Below are positions 29,908 to 30,078 of a DNA stretch of 30,078 nt, in pieces (the first letter of the stretch is position 1; each line of letters starts with the position of its first letter). Location of the stretch: the IMG/VR virus record IMGVR_UViG_3300035145_001816, positions 1 to 30,078 of that record. The stretch is one strand, 5' to 3'. Origin of the DNA: a virus. The translations under genes were made by a program, and so were the position numbers. The notes beneath the pieces were generated by a model. It was not told where the DNA came from, did no database searches, and worked only from the letters and a program-made list of their open reading frames with translations.

Positions 29908-30078
29908 ATGGCACGACCCTCATCACGCCAGGAGTTAATTGACTACTGCTTAAGGAAATTAGGTTTTCCCGTCCTAGAGATTAACGTAGATGATGATCAG
30001 GTTGAGGATCTTGTGGATGATGCTATTCAATTCTTCCAAGAGCGTCATTTTGATGGAAGCATCAAAACATTTTTAAAA
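29908..30078 (+). CDS. gp13: Neck protein gp13-like, N-terminal part
   Basis: The first 57 residues of a gene cut by the window end are seen. They begin MARPSSRQELIDYCLRKLG, then FPVLEINVDDDQVEDLVDDA, then IQFFQERHFDGS. This matches my memory of the conserved start of gp13 neck proteins in T4-like cyanophages (RPtsReELk-YCLRkLGaPV-EINVDDdQ-eD). gp13 with gp14 forms the head-tail neck. The start is ATG at 29908. AGGGG about 13 bases upstream, in the terminator's 3' arm, is the only Shine-Dalgarno-like site. A late promoter directly upstream fits late expression. Confidence 0.8.
   Translation, partial: MARPSSRQELIDYCLRKLGFPVLEINVDDDQVEDLVDDAIQFFQERHFDGSIKTFLK

Noticed and set aside
1-30078. 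tRNA or other structured RNA genes
   Set aside because: No cloverleaf-like run or CCA-type end was noticed in the short gaps; almost all sequence is coding. A tRNA search program was not available.

Overview
The window looks like part of the late structural region of a T4-like marine myovirus, most probably a cyanophage (Prochlorococcus/Synechococcus type) or a close pelagic relative. The evidence is the A+T-rich DNA, tightly overlapping genes, TATAAATA late-promoter motifs, a DUF4815-type giant virion protein, a short Mtd-N-like protein, several 2-oxoglutarate/Fe(II) oxygenase genes, and the start of a neck protein resembling T4 gp13 at the right edge. No host genes, tRNAs, insertion sequences or CRISPR arrays are visible.

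Layout. Bases 1-60 are the tail end of an upstream gene. Bases 70-11189 form one run of plus-strand genes: a 2521-aa baseplate/fibre-region protein, a 67-aa coiled-coil protein, a 666-aa tail-fibre-like protein and a 448-aa glycine-rich putative adhesin with a discoidin-like C-terminus. A perfect sigma70-type promoter then precedes a 67-aa gene. A terminator with late-promoter motifs built into it follows. Next come two small beta-rich structural proteins, a 391-aa structural protein and another terminator. Then come a 1972-aa repeat protein (GSGSLF repeats), a 62-aa stand-alone Mtd-N-like protein, a 1917-aa structural protein that appears to contain a cupredoxin-like copper site, and an 80-aa helical protein. 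If the right-edge gene is gp13, this block occupies the place of T4 genes 9 to wac (baseplate pins, short fibre, fibritin). None of those T4 proteins is recognisable here.

Bases 26081-29867 are an accessory module between the structural block and the neck gene. A bidirectional terminator at about 26051-26082 closes both the structural block and a three-gene minus-strand operon. That operon encodes a small beta protein and two tandem oxygenase-fold paralogues, one of which has lost its metal-binding histidines. A sigma70-like promoter in the divergent gap at 28295-28355 appears to drive it. On the plus strand three overlapping genes follow: a small acidic protein and two further oxygenase-like proteins. 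A second promoter/terminator composite then leads into the neck gene.

Working together: the large proteins probably build the baseplate periphery and host-recognition fibres, and the oxygenase cluster next to them may modify fibre proteins or a host target. The late-promoter motifs lie at gene borders. At two borders the motif is physically part of a terminator hairpin, which suggests that early or middle transcription stops there and late transcription starts inside the same element. All functional statements come from reading the sequence; no database search was run.
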